64,000 bases of DNA from Mycobacterium sp. E787 (GTDB lineage: Bacteria; Actinomycetota; Actinomycetes; Mycobacteriales; Mycobacteriaceae). Location: assembly GCF_001668725.1 (NCBI RefSeq), contig NZ_LZKL01000089.1, forward strand, positions 62,001-126,000. The letters are read 5' to 3'. Shown piece after piece: positions 62,905-64,000 of this stretch. Each line of letters starts with the position of its first letter. The first letter of the stretch is position 1. The notes below the pieces were generated by a model. That model saw only the letters and a list, made by a program, of their open reading frames with translations. It had not been told where the DNA came from and did no database searches. The translations under genes and the position numbers were made by a program.

Positions 62905-64000
62905 CTACCGGTCAGTGTCGAACTCGATGGGCAGGCTGGTCGGGCCGCTCAGGCTCACCATCGGCTTCCACGGCACCGGGCCGGCGGTGCGCGGGTTCAG
63001 CAGCCGGCTCGCGATGACGTTCAGCGCCTCGGCGATCTCGCGCCGGGCCAGGTTGGCGCCCAGGCAGTAGTGCGCGCCGCCGCCGAATGTCAGGATGGGC
63101 GGCGCGCCCTCGCGCGTGATGTCGACGCGGTCGGGATCGTCGTAGACCGACGGATCCCGGTTGGCCGCAGCGGTATTCACCAGAACCGTCGTGCCGGCGG
63201 GAAAGAGGTAGCCGTCCACTTCGGCATCCTTTGCCACCAGGCGCAGGGTCCCGCACGCGATCGGCGAGTGGCGCATGGTCTCCTCGACCGCACGCATCGC
63301 CAGTTCGGGCCGCTCCTTGAGCAGTCCCCACTGCTCGGGATGCTCACACAGAACGTGCACCGAGGCGGCCACCTGGTTGCGGGTGGTATCGGTCCCCGCC
63401 AGCAGCAGGCCGCCCGCCATCATGCGCAGCTCGTCTGTGCTGAGCCGGTCGCCGTCTTCCTCGGCGCGAATCAGGTCGGACAGCAGGTCGTCGGTGAGGC
63501 TGTGGCGGCGCCGGGCGACCATGTCGTCGACGTAGTCGTCGAGTTCGCCCCACGCCCGCATCACGACAGGCTCGACGTCGCGCAGGTCGACCGTGAAGCT
63601 GAAGGCCTTGAACACGTCGTCGGCCCACAACGAAAACCGCTGCCAATCCTCGCGCGGCGCGCCGAGCAACGCGCAGATGACCGGGACCGGGTAGGGGCGT
63701 GCGAGATCGGTGACGACGTCGCATCGGCCCGCGTCGGCAACCTGGTCGACCAGTTCGTTCATCACGGCGACCATGGTGTCGTGCAGGCGCAGGGTCGCCC
63801 GCGGCGTGAATGCCTTGGACGCCAGGCTTCGCACCCGATGGTGCGCTTCGCCCTCCATGCACAGCAGGCTGTTGACCACCTTGTCCCACAACGGCCCCGA
63901 GTCGATGCCCTGGCTGAGCATGTTCAGCCCCGGCGGGATCTGGAACCGGGGGTCGCGCAGCACCGAACGCACCAGGCGGTAGGAGAGCACTTCGGGGCCG
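62905..64000 (-). CDS. Cytochrome P450, cut by the right window edge
   Basis: At least 365 residues; the frame is open to the last base and the first readable residues (GPEVLSYRLVRSVLRDPRF) lie near residue 40 of a P450, so the N-terminus is outside. I-helix with proton-relay Thr GGLLLAGTDTTRNQ, ExxR in EETMRHSP and haem-binding Cys in FGGGAHYCLGANLARREIAE. Hydroxylates a hydrophobic substrate; substrate unknown. The DUF1254/DUF1214 gene follows after 21 bases. Confidence 0.93.
   Translation of the reverse strand, partial: GPEVLSYRLVRSVLRDPRFQIPPGLNMLSQGIDSGPLWDKVVNSLLCMEGEAHHRVRSLASKAFTPRATLRLHDTMVAVMNELVDQVADAGRCDVVTDLARPYPVPVICALLGAPREDWQRFSLWADDVFKAFSFTVDLRDVEPVVMRAWGELDDYVDDMVARRRHSLTDDLLSDLIRAEEDGDRLSTDELRMMAGGLLLAGTDTTRNQVAASVHVLCEHPEQWGLLKERPELAMRAVEETMRHSPIACGTLRLVAKDAEVDGYLFPAGTTVLVNTAAANRDPSVYDDPDRVDITREGAPPILTFGGGAHYCLGANLARREIAEALNVIASRLLNPRTAGPVPWKPMVSLSGPTSLPIEFDTDR

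Overview
The window is high-GC actinobacterial DNA and almost certainly comes from a slow-growing Mycobacterium. From the left edge to about 40.2 kb, gene order and protein lengths follow the M. tuberculosis stretch Rv0536 to Rv0566c as I remember it (no database was searched). GTG starts, 4-base stop/start overlaps (GTGA, ATGA), DUF732 secreted proteins and a complete menaquinone gene set support this.

Layout. 0-5.5 kb: an epimerase cut by the left edge, a membrane protein, a Pro/Thr-rich membrane-anchored protein and a GT2/DUF2064 pair. 5.5-6.0 kb: three copies of a hairpin-forming intergenic repeat. 6-22.4 kb: the menaquinone region (menE, menB, menC, menD) with pitA, a glyoxalase-like protein, an SDR, fadD8, an amidohydrolase and bpoC. 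Where M. tuberculosis carries vapBC3, between menB and fadD8, this genome has a secreted repeat-type protein, a deazaflavin-type reductase and a divergent aldo-keto reductase/TetR pair with two palindromic operators. 22.4-40.2 kb: DUF3592 protein, mgtA, an inserted SDR/MarR/sulfotransferase/DUF1214-type module, menG, a salicylate-type methyltransferase with a visible repressible promoter, menJ, grcC1, htpX, an orphan HicB-like antitoxin behind palindromic repeats, a SulP transporter, gpdA1, a membrane-tethered serine protease, a Baeyer-Villiger-type monooxygenase, yajQ and tRNA-Tyr.

After the tRNA the content becomes accessory. The most striking part is a minus-strand cluster at 41.1-52.7 kb: a 1437-residue AAA/GAF/cyclase-domain regulator, an encapsulin-like (HK97-type) shell protein, a polyprenyl diphosphate synthase, two small proteins of unknown function, a CrtC/AttH-type lipocalin protein, an SCP2-like protein and a phytoene-desaturase-like FAD enzyme. 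The FAD enzyme's long Pro-rich tail carries two near-identical amphipathic motifs. I read this as a candidate encapsulated isoprenoid-modifying nanocompartment: synthase and desaturase make or modify a polyprenoid, the lipocalin and SCP2 proteins handle it, and the tail motifs may dock the desaturase to the shell.

The right end (53-57 kb) is a metal-homeostasis block: an atypical NRAMP transporter, a CDF exporter behind a 22-bp palindrome, a DUF5134-type membrane protein, a 38-residue metallothionein with a RicR/CsoR-type box in its promoter, and a SHOCT protein. The window ends with a lipoprotein, an amidase, a fused sugar kinase/MurNAc-6-phosphate etherase, a DUF1254/DUF1214 protein and a cytochrome P450 cut by the right edge.
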